DNA of 64,000 bases from Anoplopoma fimbria. Taxonomy: Eukaryota > Chordata > Actinopteri > Perciformes > Anoplopomatidae. Under the pieces are notes generated by a model. The model saw only the letters and a program-made list of their open reading frames with translations. It did not search any database and had not been told where the DNA came from. The translations under genes and the position numbers were made by a program. Numbering within the stretch: the stretch's first letter is position 1; each line of letters starts with the position of its first letter. This document shows positions 1 through 10,900 of the stretch, piece after piece. The stretch lies in the NCBI RefSeq assembly GCF_027596085.1, contig NC_072451.1, forward strand, positions 9,997,098-10,061,097, read 5' to 3'.

Positions 1-359
1 CTGACTTTTCTTCTAGCACCCTTAGTAAGGTCAAAATTCCACTTTGACCAATACTTGTGATGATTGTTAATGCTTAAATACTTGAAAATGGCATTCTCAT
101 CCATTCTCATCAACATTTTTTGCAACCACAGTGCCGCAGACTTTTAGTCTTGTTGAAATTTATGGTAAGCTGAAAGTTTAATGAACAGCAGGGTGCAGTC
201 ATTGCGTTCCTCTGGCGAGTGACATAGTAATTTGATAAACATTCTACACTTATTGTTTTGTTACTTCAATTCTTCATACAACTTTTATTTGGATCTGAAC
301 AACAACAGACAAAGATGTGAGCACAATGATGCTTATTTTCTAAGTAATAAGAAACGACA

Positions 360-880
360 TAAGGCACATTGTGTAGGATTTGATGAGGCTGCAGATTGCA
401 ATGAACTGAAAACCCTCTCTGTCACGCCTCCTTTTCCGATACTGCATTAACTTGAGCCGCAGAGTGCAAAACTCTGGTAACACCGCTGGCCTCGCTCAGG
501 GGCCATCCATAGCATAAAAACACTACTTTAGGAGAAGTCAGACCGTGGCTGGTGGTACCATGGTTTTACACTCTGTGGATCACTTAACCACAGTTTATGT
601 GACCTTTAGGTAATGCAAAAACATGAAAGGTTCACGCAAGTGTCTGGTTTGTTCATTCTATGCTACTGTAGAAACATGGCGGTACAACATGGCGGACTCC
701 AGAAAGACGACCCTCTCACTATGTAGATATGAAGGGCTCATTCTAAGCTTACACAATAATATATTAGTTTCAGGTCATTATACCCTAATGGAAACATAGT
801 TATGAGAAATATATTCTATTTCTGCTAAAATAGCCCTCAAATGCTACAACATGGCTCTTTAATTTCCGCACATGGACTGA
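360..880 (-). repeat. Dispersed repeat family B, copy 1
   Basis: This segment matches, in reverse orientation, copies at 37253-37565 and 52811-52927. Shared landmarks are the block tattagcagaaatg / catttctgctaaaata, an ATAACTATGTTTCCATTA block, and a block around TTGCAATCTGC...CCTCACCA...AAATCCTAC. The complete unit is probably about 500 bp with ends like TTAAAGG(C/T)ACAGTG in inverted orientation, which suggests a non-autonomous DNA transposon. Superfamily not determined. Confidence 0.6.
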
Positions 881-1016
881 CAAAGGTATAACAAGTCTAG
901 AGCACATTTTCCATAATAATTTCCTGGTCATAATATCGGCCGGCCTAATGTTTTTTTTTTTGCATACTTTGAACAGAACCTACCATATTTGGTAGCAGCA
1001 ACGACCTTTCAATCAC

Positions 1017-1312
1017 AGTAAGCCCTCCCTAAAGCATACTCCGCTTAATGGTCTATTTGACTCTAAATGGATCATAATTGACAAATGAACATCATGCTGT
1101 ATTGAAGAAGACTTGAAACTAGAGATTGAGACCATAAACTCATGTTTACAATGTTTACTGAGGGAATAAATCAAGAGAGAAGTAGGTAGTAGTCATTTTT
1201 TGAAGATTTACACAACCACAGGAGTCGCCCCCTGATGGTCAGTAGAGAGAATGCAAGTTTTAAGACACCTCAGCAACGGCTTCACTGAGCAGAGCCGGAG
1301 GTTGCCGCCTTT
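1017..1312 (-). repeat. Dispersed repeat family A, copy 1 (truncated)
   Basis: Family A recurs six times in the window. Its landmarks in this orientation are AAATGAACATCATGCTGTAT, GACTTGAAACTAGAGATTGA, CTCATGTTTACAATGTTTAC and GGAGTCGCCCCCTGATGG. This copy lacks the half that ends in ATAGACTGTATAAGAAGTGG. No coding capacity; class unknown. Confidence 0.75.
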
Positions 1313-2748
1313 GGAAAACATAGTTTTGACGGAACAGAAGTTTAAACTTCTTATCAATTACTATAAAATGAAACAACAACTCTTTTGATCCTGTCGTACT
1401 GACTCACACACCAACATCAAATCAACACGGCACACTCAACTGTTTTTGTCTTCCTCGTGCACCTGTTAAGTGTTCTGTCTTTTGTCTTGCAATAAAAAAA
1501 AGAAGAGATGGTGAAAGATGCTTCTCTGAATAGTATTTTCTACTTATTTATTTGTACTCTTAAATCCCTGCTGTATTCGAGATGGAAAACCCACGCCTGT
1601 GTTGCAGTGATGGTAGAGTGCAGACAGGGTTTTTGCTATGCTGTCGATGATTGGTCTCTATCGATTGCAGGCTGTGAATGCAGCCGCAGGTTTAGCTGAA
1701 TAATGACATGCTGAAGATTGTTATTCATGATTGACCTTTCACGCTTCTACTTATCTTGCATCATCTGGAAACAAACACACACACCTTTATGCACACACAC
1801 AAGCACGGGCAAAATGAAGCCGTGACGAGGACTCTAATATCCTGCTGCTTTTCCTCCTGGCTGGCTGGACGGCTGCTCAGCCCCCCCCTCCAGCCTACAA
1901 CTGATAATAATGACAATGGAGAAAGAGGTTGAATGCACATCTTATTTAACAGCCTGTTAGGTAAGGCTTCCAGCACGCTGCACTGACAAACCACTCACAT
2001 CACTGCTAATGTGCTCCGCCGACGTGTAGATCGCTTACCGAGTGTGTCAGCATAATCACACTCACGGAGCTGCAGTTCCACCGACAACAAACAAAGCAGG
2101 TGAACAACAGAGGGAGGAAGAGCCAGGCGTGAAGCGTGTGGATTGGTGTCTAGCAGAGTCGGGTTCGCTCTCACCACCTGCTGCCTCATTCACTGAGTTA
2201 AGGATATTAATCAATCACTTTAATATACACTACAGGTGTCGTTATTGGCTTAAATCAGATTGGTTTTTTTTTACGATGCTTTCTGTAACTACAAATGTTT
2301 GCATCTAAATGTACACTGATGTACCTTTATGAATCTAGTTTTCTGTACCTTAGGCAAACAAATACGAATGTACTGACCATATGCGTGTCCAAAATAACTG
2401 CTTGCTGTACAGTCAAAACCCAACAAGTCCTCCACATTAAACAACAAAATATGCTATTTTTCCATCCCTCTAAAATAAGAGCGATAAGTTAAGATACCTG
2501 AGGGCCGAGCACCAAAGCAGAGACAAACTGACCAAACCTGGTATTTTTTTTTTAAAACCGATTTTTCGTATGCTATTTCATTATTAGTTTATTTATGAGA
2601 ATTTTTGAGGCAAGAAATCAATAGATTTCAAATACTGGCAGTTTCGATTTATTTTTACTAATTGATTGATACAATTAAAAATGTTTCCCAATGTTTTTAC
2701 GAGTTAAGAAGCTCCACATACTGGCCCGACAGTAAGCTAGCACCTGTT

Positions 2749-2842
2749 GGTGATGCTAGCTAGCTAGACAGCAGGGCAGTCATAACTGAGCTCTCTCAAA
2801 AGGCCGCTCTTGTAGTATTTAAATAGCTAGCTAGCTAATCAC
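2749..2842. repeat. Imperfect inverted repeat rich in TAGC
   Basis: GGTGATGCTAGCTAGCTAG at about 2749-2767 pairs with TAGCTAGCTAGCTAATCACC at about 2823-2842, leaving a loop of about 55 bases. It could be the remains of a small inverted-repeat element. No product or target duplication was identified. Confidence 0.5.
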
Positions 2843-3561
2843 CACTGTTCTGCACTGCTCTCATAAGGCGGTTACCGCCAATAACGCCATCCCTTACACA
2901 GGCCGTTGTTGCAGAAATCCACCCACCGGTTCCCACTGTTAGCTCGGTCAGCACTGTTAATGTTGTTCTCACTGTTAGCTTCTGGCCACCGGCTCAGCCG
3001 TCGCCATGTTAAAGAGCCTTTTGGAGGCAATACTTTAATCATAAATATGCTCTGAATTTCAAATTGAACACTGTTAAACAACACGACACATACCTGAGCT
3101 CCAAAAGCAGATAGAAAACAGATATTTCAAAAGAGCTGTGACAAGAAGTCCTGAGAAAACAGCCAAAACTATGTTTTACTAGCGCACACTTGCTTTTACT
3201 TATTTGATACGGCTCAGAAATATATATAATCCTACTTATGTGATGAAGAGAAGAAATGTTTGAGTCCATGTCCAGTATATGAAGTGGTCTCTAGTAGTCC
3301 CCAAACAGACTGGCTCATTCATCAGATGTAACAAGCTGTGAGATCCTCTGGCAGTCCTCATTTTAAATACAGCCATTATCAGCTTTTCATTTCAAGCCCT
3401 GCTGCCCCTACTATAGGCTAATGGCTGGTTGCTCCAATGCAACAGGACGCAGAAGGACATACAAAATGTGTCTGTGTGTGTGTATTACTCATGATGTGAG
3501 GACATATTTCTGTTTACACAGCCACATTGTGGGGACTCTGCTTCCTATGGAGGAAAAAAAA

Positions 3562-3636
3562 TACATTTTAGGGTGAAGACCACTACTTGCCTAATAATTA
3601 CCCTACTCTTATAACAAGTCTTCACCCTAAAATGTA
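3562..3636. repeat. Perfect 19 bp inverted repeat
   Basis: TACATTTTAGGGTGAAGAC at 3562-3580 is exactly complementary to GTCTTCACCCTAAAATGTA at 3618-3636, with a 37-base loop. A TG microsatellite follows at about 3679-3698. It may be part of a palindromic dispersed repeat. Confidence 0.7.
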
Positions 3637-5999
3637 AGTCAACGGGATGTTCGCTAAAGTGATGGAAACAGGACTGATTGTGTGTGTGTGTGTGTGTGCG
3701 TCAGAGGGAGGGTTAAGCCTTGTCACTGATATTGTGTTTGATTTTAATGGGACTGCCATGTTATTTTTTATATTTTGGGATTTTAAAATAACATTGTTTT
3801 CAAGAATGATCAAGTATTAATTTCATTTTTTGACTAGTAAACTCAAGTTAGCATGCTTATTATTGGTGATTTGGCTAAGTATCATTCAATCCAAAACATT
3901 TCATCTGCTTCATCTGAATATTCCCATTTTGACACATTTGGTTTGGCTCACCAAAATATTTTTACACTGCCTCCACAAAGTCGCCTTGATGTCACCATAT
4001 TGGGTTAAAAAAAAAGTTGAAAAGGTAGAAAAGTTGATTTCAGCTGCTGTTTCATAATTTATATGCCCCCTTCCTTCTGGGGTGCATAAACAGTGCACCC
4101 ATCTGTCCTGGTTTATCCGCTTGGAAATTCACCACTTTAAATGCAAATTACCTTCCTTTGTAGGACATCAACAAGCCATAATCCCTCACTGGCTTTTACA
4201 GTAGGTAAAAGCAGTGGGATATTATTCTTGGAAAGGAGGCAGAGATTTATGCACATTTAGCAGCATCCTTATTTTACTTCTTTTTTTTTTTTTTTTTTTT
4301 TTACCAGTGCTGAACTTTAACTCTGCAATTGTAAGCAAGCTCGATACATGAGTAGAAACACATCAGGGGAAAAGATTGGCCTCGAAAATGTACTGTGTTC
4401 GCTATTTTAGTGAGAAAATAGAATGTTGATCTTTTAGATGGGCATGAGAAAATATTTATTCATCTCTGTCCTGACTGAAACAAAAAGCAATTTCCAACAT
4501 GACTAAGTTACACGAATAGGAAACCTGTAGGTCAATCAAATAAAAATGGACTGTAAACTATAGTTTTTTCTTCTCCTCCCTGACCACAGTCTGAAAACGC
4601 TCAGATGTAACCTGTGTCACCTTGCCATAAGGAGCTGATTGCCTATATATCATTTTTTCATAATTTTTGCTTTCAGTTGACCGTTTTATAGTCCCTGAGT
4701 TGCTATTTCAGAGGCTTTTTACCCTGACAAGAAGAAATTAATGTCATATTTATTTTTCTTTATTTTCTTTCTACTTATTTTCTTCACTCATAAAAATAAT
4801 AAAAAAGAAAAGTGTACACTATGATCAGCTTTAATCATTTAGGGGCATGTAAATATTGGCTTTTAAGAAAATACATTTGCTTTCAGCCCTATATAATAAT
4901 TAACTGAATCCATTTCCATAACGTTGTGGACGTGCAACAGACATAAAAAGTGCCAAAATCGAAGCAGCAGAGGCTGACATTTGTACCCAACATGGATCAA
5001 ATTCCAAAAATGCTGGGTCTTATGTTTCCAATGATGAAACTCTAAAGAGTATTTATATTTGATACTCCCTGCCTCGCAGAAGCCAATGTCTTTCTAACTC
5101 CACATTTTTAACGTGATGTAATAGATGCTTCCTGTAGTTGTTTAAATTGTAGCCTCCAAGCAGAGGTAAGACAGAGTCTAATCTGATTCCATAAGGGCTG
5201 TATCATATATTTCCTGCTTATATAGTTTCTTTGTACAGGAAGAGTATGGTGGAGTGACTGCTTAGTCATTTGGACATTTAGTCAACTCAACATTTGAAGT
5301 TAAAAATAACTTTATGAACATAAATTCATCCAATTACACACTTCACTACAACAAACAGGTTAACAGAACCGTCTCCCTTCATAATTAATCCCAGCTGAGG
5401 CTTGGACAATGTGAATGTGAAGAGACAAAGTCAAAGAACCCTTGAAAATAAGACTGAATCTGTCGTTGACTCAACTCAAACTCTTAAGTTTGTCTTCTTT
5501 AAAAATGTCAAGTTGATTCATGTTCTGTCCTTTTAAAAAAAGAAAAAGGTATACTAATCCTTCAAATCACATTTTCAACTTCGATCGGCTCGTTTAGAGG
5601 ATGGATTTCAGTTTCAAAGTACTCGTGTTTCAATTGTTTTAGTTCTGACTATCAATGATTTGCCTCACACACACACAGATGAGCTGTGCCAAAATTCCAT
5701 CAAGGCAATCCTGAAATATTGCTTCAAGAAAATGGACCGGACAGACAGACAAGCCAAAAACATAAGGCCTCCGGCAATAACTGTTGATGAAGCGGAAGCG
5801 GAAAACATAAATTAAAAAAAAGGAGAAATACTTTATTGACGTTACTGACACAACTAGCTGGAACTGAAGTTGAGTCTACTGAAAAAAAAACTTTGAAGCT
5901 GGTTTCCTTATTATTTTGAGTTTTCTCAATCTCTTAATTTTTAACAGTGAAGACAACTATAAAAAAAAACAACAAGATAAGTAGAATTCTATCAATCGT

Positions 6000-6685
6000 G
6001 AGGCGACTGTGGCTGAGTGGTAGAGCGGAGTCATGATCAGGCGGCAACCTCCTGTTCTGCCAATTGAAGCCAATGAGGAAGTTTCTTAAAACTTGCATTC
6101 TCTCTACTCACCAGCAGGGGCGACTCCTCTGGTTGCAGAAAGAAGTCTGATTGTATAGAAGTCTATGAGAAAATGACCCTACTTCTCACTTGATTTATTA
6201 CCTCAGTAAACATTGTAAGCATGAGTTTATGGTCTCAATCTCTAGTTTCAAGTCTTCTTCAATACAGCATGATGTTCATTTAGTAAATGATGGTCCATTT
6301 AGAGTTAAATAGACCATTAGGCAGGGTATACTTTAGGGCGGGCTTGACAGGTTGCTGCTGCTACCAGAGCAGTATACATCTCTACTTCACTCCTCCACAT
6401 TCCAAATATTGTAACTTCAGTTCATTGGTTGCAAAAAAAACAAGATGGCAATGGCGAAATCGCAGAACTCAAGGCTTCAAAACGTCAATCCATAAACCAA
6501 TCGGTGACGTCAGGGTGACTACGTCCACTTCTTATATAGAGTCTATAGTCCTAGTGGGCAAGTGGCATCTTGCATGGTAGCCCATGGGTCTGAATAGGGG
6601 AATGACATGTAGTGTAATAGCGCTTTGAGTGGTTGGAAGACTAGAAAGGCATTATACAAGTACTAGTCCAATTACCAAGTACCAT
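6000..6685 (+). repeat. tRNA-derived SINE split by a family A repeat
   Basis: The head GCGACTGTGGCTGAGTGG with TAGAGC at 6003-6032 looks like a tRNA-derived A-box region. A SINE-like tail at 6547-6685 (AGCGCTTTGAGTGGTTGG, then TACAAGTACTAGTCCAATTACCA) resumes after family A sequence. The normal middle of such a SINE, with the B box and the TCCTTGGGCAAGACACTTAA block, is missing, so the repeat either inserted with a deletion or replaced it. Confidence 0.6.
6036..6546 (+). repeat. Dispersed repeat family A, copy 2 (near complete)
   Basis: This is one of the longest copies. It runs from GGCGGCAACCTCC through GGGGCGACTCCTCTGG and the TGTAAGCATGAGTTTATGG region to TCCACTTCTTATATAGAGTC. It is the reverse orientation of the copies at 1017-1312, 52928-53193, 60299-60853 and 62437-62850, and the same orientation as 28590-29047. 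It sits inside the split SINE. Confidence 0.75.
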
Positions 6686-6692
6686 GTTATTA

Positions 6693-7726
6693 CAGTGGGT
6701 ACGGAAAGTATTCAGACCCCTTTAAATTTTTCACTCTTTGTTTCATTGCAGCCATTTGCTAAAATCGAAAAAGTTCATTTTTTTTCTCATTAATGTACAC
6801 TCAGCAACCCATCTTGACAGAAAAAAACAGAAATGTAGAACTTTTTGCAAATTTATTAAAAAAGAAAAACTGAAATATCACATGGTCATAAGTATTCAGA
6901 CCCTTTGCTGTGACACTCATATTTAACTCACATGCTGTCCATTTCTTCTGATCCTCCTTGAGATGGTTCTACTCCTTCATTGGAGTCCAGCTGTGTTTAA
7001 TTAAACTGATTGGACTTGATTAGGAAAGGCACACACCTGTCTATATAAGACCTTACAGCTCACAGTGCATGGGGGTGTTTTTCAGCTGCAGGGACAGGAC
7101 GACTGGTTGCAATTGAAGGAAAGATGAATGCGGCCAAGTACAGAGATATCCTGGAAGAAAACCTCCTCCAGAGTGCTCAGGACCTCAGACTGGGCCGAAG
7201 GTTCACCTTCCAACAAGACAATGACCCGAAGCACACAGCTAAAATAACAAAGGAGTGGCTTCGGAACAAGTCTGTGACCATTCTTGACTGGCCCAGCCAG
7301 AGCCCTGACCTAAACCCAATTGAGCATCTCTGGAGAGACCTGAAAATGGCTGTCCACCAACGTTCACCATCCAACCTGACAGAACTGGAGAGGATCTGCA
7401 AGGAAGAATGGCAGAGGATCCCCAAATCCAGGTGTGAGAAACTTGTTGCATCATTCCCAAGAAGACTCATGGCTGTACTAGCTCAAAAGGGTGCTTCTAC
7501 TCAATACTGAGCAAAGGGTCTGAATACTTATGACCATGTGATATTTCAGTTTTGTTTTTTTATAAATTTGCAAAAAGTTCTACATTTCTGTTTTTTTCTG
7601 TCAAGATGGGTTGCTGAGTGTACATTAATGAGAAAAAAAAATGAACTTTTTCGATTTTAGCAAATGGCTGCAATGAAACAAAGGGTGAAAAATTTAAAGG
7701 GGTCTGAATACTTTCCGTACCCACTG
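6693..7726 (+). mobile_element. Tc1-like transposon with internal deletion
   Basis: The two ends are 217 bp inverted repeats (6693-6909 and 7510-7726) starting CAGTGGGTACGGAAAGTATT. The motif AAGTATTCAGACCC occurs near both the outer and inner end of each repeat, the IR/DR arrangement of the Sleeping Beauty type. TA dinucleotides flank the element (6691-6692, 7727-7728), as expected for Tc1/mariner target duplication. At 1034 bp it is about 0.6 kb shorter than a full element; the missing part encodes the DNA-binding and first catalytic region. Confidence 0.93.
7124..7510 (+). pseudogene. Tc1 transposase, C-terminal remnant
   Basis: A 128-residue open frame starting MNAAKYRDILEENLLQSA contains the second catalytic Asp in [11 protein letters not shown] and the Glu in DLNPIEHLWRDLK, the DD34E spacing of Tc1 transposases. 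The paired-like DNA-binding domain and the first Asp (normally in a WSDE-type motif) are gone, so it cannot catalyse transposition alone. Its stop codon overlaps the inner edge of the right inverted repeat. About 340 residues would be expected for an intact protein. Confidence 0.92.
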
Positions 7727-7893
7727 TAAGTTATCACCATTTAAACACCAGAGGAATAAGCATTTTTTTCAATAAGTTTCTCGATAAAACTAGATCAAAA
7801 ATAGTGGCGAAGAAACAAAATACTTTGACTAGGGCTGAAAAGGGTGTGCTGCCTCACCTGAAAAACGTGTACTGTATAAGAGCAGAAAGTTAC

Positions 7894-7991
7894 CTCGTAC
7901 TCCTGAGAGAAGCACAGACCGTCATTGGCCTTAAGCCTCTCTATGTAGTCTGCCAGGTCACAGATAGCGATGGGAGGATGTTCCCTCATCC
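7894..7991 (-). CDS. ptprf: ptprf exon: wedge segment leading into phosphatase D1
   Basis: This 98 nt exon has the acceptor TCACTGCAG and the donor CGAG|GTAACT. It reads (G)[19 protein letters not shown] then [13 protein letters not shown]. This is the helix-turn-helix wedge just before the first phosphatase domain. The core [10 protein letters not shown] and FSQEYE is invariant in the family. Two positions are cysteine here (AIC and GLC) where human LAR has Thr and Lys. It ends in phase 0; the next exon, expected to begin SIDPGQQ, is outside the window. Confidence 0.95.
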
Positions 7992-10900
7992 CTGCAGTGA
8001 GAGGTGGAGTGGTAAGTACAGTCCATCTTACACACACACAGACACACACACACACACACACACACTAGACAATGTAACCAGAGTGCAGATGCATGTTGAA
8101 GGCTTAGAGCTAACTGGTCACGGTGATGTGGGGTGACAGTGAGGGTGCTGCGTGGTGAGCAGTGGGATGATGCATGTATGACTGTGCAGCTCTTCAACAT
8201 TATACCATAACCACAGTGGTGACGTGAGTGTCAACAAGCATGCTGAGTGGTTAAAGAAATCCCATAATGCTATAGGTGAGTAGGAAGTAGGAAGGGTGGT
8301 TGGGGTGTAAGAGTACCCAGAGCATCTTAAGCTGATATTTGTTTCTATGTCTTTATACTGTATTTCATTTGAAAATCTCAGTTTTAATGACAGCCATTTG
8401 GTGTGAATGGCTGACATGGGCAGACCAAGAGAGAAGGTGATGGGGTTAAATAAGAGGGCTCTACTTCAAATGGATGCTGTGTATAAAAAAAGAAAGAAAT
8501 GGAAGGAGGCGGGAGTGGGAGGAAGCATTAGTAAAACACAAGAGGGATGAAAACTAACTTGGAGTGTTCGGGCAACTGAGGGCACTGGAACCTGCAGGGG
8601 GAAAGACCAGGCAAAACAAACAGAACAGGGGTCAGTAAGGAGAAGAAAGAGAAAAGAAAAGAACACAGGGAGCACTGATCGGGGGGTTGTGTGTCTGTAT
8701 TGTCCTCTGTACTGTTTAGCAGCTTTATATAATTGTAAAGAAATGTCTTAACATGCATCCTAGCACAGATAAAGTGAGTCAGTTTTTAGCCATGTCAGCG
8801 CGGGGCTTGGTCCCAAAAAAGGACGTCATGTTAAGTATTTGCCAACACCCACAAATGTGCTCCATAGGTATCTTAGATTGTTACTGAAGTTGCAGACAAG
8901 ACATAGGAATACCTTCCTGAAATACAACTCCAATAACCGTTGGTATTTTTGGGGAAAACTATTTTTGAAATTGGTCCAGTATTGCAGGAGAACGCTGCAG
9001 ACGGCAGCCATTAAACGGGCTGTAATGTTATCGCTTGAGGCAAACTCCTCACCGTCAATGCACGTCCACTAAAAGGGCTGATTTAGCCACCAACAGGCTC
9101 AGATTGTCTCTTTCTGAAAATCGATCACTGCATAGGCATTGTCAAAATCAGCTAGATAATTTGTATACTGATTCACGTTCAGAAGTCATCTGATGTCGTA
9201 AGTAGTGAGCCAATTCTGGATTAATCTGGTCCAAATTGATAAAGCTCGGTAAAAGATCCTCTGGAAGTACATTAGAAAGATTTTCCTATCAACTCCTATC
9301 TGTGTAATAAGGCAGAATGAGCCACAATCTGGTTCTTTGGTAGTTTGCCCTTCTTCAGGATAAGGGATATGGTGGCCAAGTTGAGAGACTGGGCCAACTG
9401 ACTGTTATTAACAGTGCCGGAACATATCTGTCAGTGGCCCAATGACTTTTGCTGACTGTCTAATGTAATTCCGGGCCGAACCCATCAGGCTTTTCCCTGT
9501 GTTAATGGCCTCCAAAACTCCAATCTCTGTTATCTGCCTGCCTATCTCTTTCTTCTGTTCCTTCATTTTTGGGATGGGTTTCTCTGTCGGAGTGTATGAT
9601 AGCCCCTCTTAGATAGCACATAGCTGTTTCTTATAAAACTGAAGAAGTGATCGCTAGCGTGGTATTCACCATCAAAAACAATTCCAGCTCTTAAGTAATC
9701 ACTTTTAACATTGGAAATTTGCTTCATAACATTGAAGCGCCAATGTCCACAAGAAGGATTATAAAAGTGCTATAAAGGTGATTATAAAAAATGCTAATAA
9801 GACAGTGATATTTAAGGAAAAAAAATCATCCATCATTCCTAGAGAAGGACTGATGAGGTTGTGAGGAAATCCCTTAGGATTGGTTGGTCAACGTTAGGTT
9901 TAAACACCAAAAAGATAGTAATGAAATATTAGACAGTAGCTTTGGAAGGAATAATTGTTGAAACACTGTAGTTGCATAAACACATCCTATTACAATACGA
10001 TCCCCAATGAGTGGCCTGATATTAATACAAAATGCCCTTACTTTCCCTAACTAACTTAAAAGCATGTGCGGTATATAAGAATCGCCGGTCCCTGGTAATG
10101 ATCACTTCAAAACAATTTCAGACACTTTATCACGAAGGTAATACCAGAGACGTTGAGGCTTTCTTATTTTATACATCTCATAGTAAACAGAAATAAAACA
10201 GACCAGCAGCCTTTTGCATCGTGCCTTGGTTTGATGGAGTTATCTGAGCCGTCATGGTTACCTTCAGTCCTGATAATTCCGTAAGTAAATTTACTTAAAT
10301 AGCCATACCACATTATAATAATACTCCATTACAAGAAATGATGGGTAAAATACTTTCCAAATGACAAAGTATTACTCTATACTTCTATGTGAGTCTTCAC
10401 TAAACAGCAGGGCTGAATTAACACGTCAGCCTCTAACACACAAAGCAGGAGGTTAACGTTCTTGAACAAATCTCATTAACAGCATACACTTTGTGTCAAC
10501 CTTAATGGTCTCAAGAGTTATGGGTAGTGCAGTCTTTTAAACAACACCTTGTATTTAGACCTATCCACTCCTTCTGTTTCTGGTAATTCACATGGAAATA
10601 CATATATTGTTTAAAAAGTATTTTTATAATTGTAAAATCCATTGTATAAAATATATTGCATCTTACTTTTAGCTAAACATTTTTACATGAACTTTTGAAA
10701 GATATTATCAAAATTATTTTTAATTGAGCATGTACGCTTTTAAATTCACAACAGAAATTACCAATTCATTTAAATAATTTTGTAATTTATTAGTAGTTAT
10801 TTGGCTCAAACCAGAACTTTAAAAGAAAAGTTGTGAAGTATTTTCTTTAATTGCAGTGAATTAAATATGCATGCAATGGAAATACTCAAGAACAGTGAAA

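Larger units (their letters stand above)
1..7893 (-). other. ptprf intron, 3' part (incomplete)
   Basis: At least 7.9 kb with no coding exon visible. It holds dispersed repeats at 360-880, 1017-1312 and 6036-6546, inverted repeats at 2749-2842 and 3562-3636, a TG tract, a run of 22 T at 4281-4302, a split SINE (6000-6685) and a deleted Tc1 element (6693-7726). Positions 1-160 resemble a degraded dispersed fish repeat. The stretch 3830-5990 is AT-rich with nothing I can name. Confidence 0.6.

Noticed and set aside
1..7893. The next ptprf exon (start of phosphatase D1)
   Set aside because: Searched on the minus strand for the SIDPGQQFTWE segment and later D1 motifs; nothing fits, so it must lie outside the window.
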